NCBI GenBank assembly: GCA_019247245.1
Contig: JAFAPF010000142.1
Coordinates: 1-5,963, forward strand
Direction: 5' to 3'
Source of the DNA: Rubrobacter sp.
Lineage (GTDB): Bacteria; Actinomycetota; Rubrobacteria; Rubrobacterales; Rubrobacteraceae
Length of the DNA: 5,963 nt
Shown: positions 5,920 to 5,963 of the stretch, one piece after another
Numbering within the stretch: the stretch's first letter is position 1
Layout: every line of letters begins with the position of its first letter
The notes under the pieces: generated by a model
Told to the model about the DNA's origin: nothing
Seen by the model: the letters and a program-made list of their open reading frames with translations, nothing else
The model's database searches: none
Translations under genes and position numbers: made by a program

Positions 5920-5957
5920 CTCGGGGTCGCAAACCTTTGCAAACAATTGGAGCTGAC

Positions 5958-5963
5958 ATGCCG
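5958..5963 (+). CDS. First two codons of a further gene (partial)
   Basis: ATG CCG at the window edge follows a ribosome-binding-like TTGGAG (5947-5952) at five bases spacing and the TATAAT promoter. Only Met-Pro is visible, so the product cannot be named. Confidence 0.45.

Overview
The window carries a compact + strand block of ordinary biosynthetic and translation genes: proline-tRNA ligase (proS), then a probable methionine-pathway operon of metX, hom and asd behind a clear SAM-I (S-box) riboswitch, then a small protein of unknown function and the first codons of a further gene. The DNA is moderately GC-rich, with freely used ATA (Ile) and AGG (Arg) codons, strong GGAGG-type ribosome binding sites and a short archaeal-type ProRS. 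This suggests a deep-branching actinobacterium of the Rubrobacter kind. That is an inference; a Chloroflexota or Thermus-like relative is not excluded.

Layout. Positions 1-412 hold no convincing complete gene. The first 60 bases may be the tail of an upstream gene, followed by a 9-bp inverted repeat and a tandem 13-mer. At 413-459, minus strand, lies what looks like the 3' half of a tRNA (lysine-like) without a matching 5' half. proS (517-1947) follows and ends with tandem stops. A good promoter (1981-2009) leads into the riboswitch aptamer (2026-2143). The leader then forms a strong hairpin (2156-2211) that buries the metX ribosome binding site. metX appears to start at a CTG (2219), because no ATG, GTG or TTG in its frame preserves the conserved N-terminus. 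A 41-codon ORF with an ideal ribosome binding site (3372-3497) overlaps the start of hom (3488-4582), and asd (4584-5570) begins one base after hom stops. A 96-residue hypothetical (5600-5890) comes 29 bases later. A perfect TATAAT at 5914 then precedes a new start codon at 5958.

How the genes fit together. Asd makes aspartate semialdehyde, Hom reduces it to homoserine and MetX acylates homoserine toward methionine, so the gene order is the reverse of the pathway order. The riboswitch would lower translation of at least metX when SAM is plentiful. Hom has no C-terminal ACT domain, so RNA-level control may partly replace allosteric feedback. I see no wholly new system here. The points most worth a second look are the non-ATG start under SD sequestration, the ProRS that has lost all four zinc cysteines, the orphan tRNA half in front of proS, and the small ORF coupled to hom.
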